Below, in pieces: positions 5,668-5,821 of a DNA stretch of 5,821 nucleotides (within the stretch, counting starts at the first letter, position 1; each line of letters opens with the position of its first letter). Source of the DNA: a bacterium (GTDB lineage Bacteria > Acidobacteriota > Blastocatellia > Pyrinomonadales > Pyrinomonadaceae); assembly GCA_029945985.1 (NCBI GenBank), contig JAQSDP010000138.1:1-5821 (forward strand). The letters run 5' to 3'. The position numbers and the translations under genes were made by a program. A model generated the notes under the pieces. The model did not search any database. It had not been told where the DNA came from and worked only from the letters and a program-made list of their open reading frames with translations.

Positions 5668-5821
5668 TTATCTGATTACGATCGAGCCGTTTTCGAGGCG
5701 GACGTTTTTGGCGTCGGTTTTTAGGATCATTTGGATAAACATTCCCGCGAGCTTTTTGTTGACGGCGAGCGCTCCGGAGTCGTTGTTTTGTTTGGCCTCG
5801 GCGTATCCGGCGAGGAGGAGG
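5668..5821 (-). CDS. C-terminal end of an unrecognised protein, cut by window edge
   Basis: An open frame enters from the right edge and ends at TAA (5668-5670). The visible 50 residues read LLLAGYAEAKQNNDSGALAV, then NKKLAGMFIQMILKTDAKNV and RLENGSIVIR. It looks like real coding sequence: continuous frame, ordinary residue composition and a preference for C or A in third positions. I do not recognise the family. The start and most of the protein lie outside the window. No clear terminator follows before the DUF2382 remnant. Confidence 0.55.
   Translation of the reverse strand, partial: LLLAGYAEAKQNNDSGALAVNKKLAGMFIQMILKTDAKNVRLENGSIVIR

Noticed and set aside
5076..5675. A 199-codon plus-strand ORF rich in Ser and Arg across the DUF2382 region.
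   Set aside because: It is antisense to recognisable DUF2382 coding sequence, has low-complexity composition and no ribosome binding site.
1..5821. CRISPR array, transposase, tRNA, phage or defence genes.
   Set aside because: I looked for direct repeats with spacers, cloverleaf patterns and family motifs and saw none.

Overview
The window looks like part of a chromosome of moderate GC from an environmental heterotroph, most likely an Acidobacteriota member of the Blastocatellia/Pyrinomonadaceae type. The guess rests on gene content: an OmpR/CadC-type winged-helix domain joined to TPRs, a secreted cupin, a DUF4331 protein paired with a TPR lipoprotein, and a DUF2382 stress-type domain. No rRNA, tRNA or housekeeping marker is present to confirm it.

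Layout. Positions 1-495 (minus) hold a winged-helix regulator whose TPR half lies in the -1 frame. The frame change falls at an AAAA run directly before a perfect 17-bp inverted repeat. Divergent from it, at 672-1265 (plus), is a secreted cupin protein with a Cys-rich C-terminal motif. A strong hairpin separates it from a convergent VOC/glyoxalase-fold gene (1342-1752, minus). Upstream of that lies a two-gene minus-strand operon: a DUF4331 secreted protein (3245-4693) followed by a TPR lipoprotein (1898-3178), with a hairpin between them.

Beyond 4890 the DNA is decayed. It has the last ~30 codons of a second VOC gene (4893-4990), degenerate 7-bp repeats exactly at the break, a DUF2382 gene split by a frameshift (about 5150-5552), and a possible intergenic repeat. 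The 3' end of an unrecognised gene (5668 to the window edge, minus) follows.

How it fits together: the only convincing functional unit is the exported DUF4331-TPR pair. Nothing shows that the cupin, the VOC protein and the regulator share its pathway. The two VOC tails lie in direct orientation on either side of the DUF4331-TPR operon, which suggests an old duplication or insertion. I found no CRISPR array, transposase, phage gene or complete new system. The points most worth testing are the split regulator with its hairpin, the DUF4331-TPR pair, and the duplicated VOC tail.
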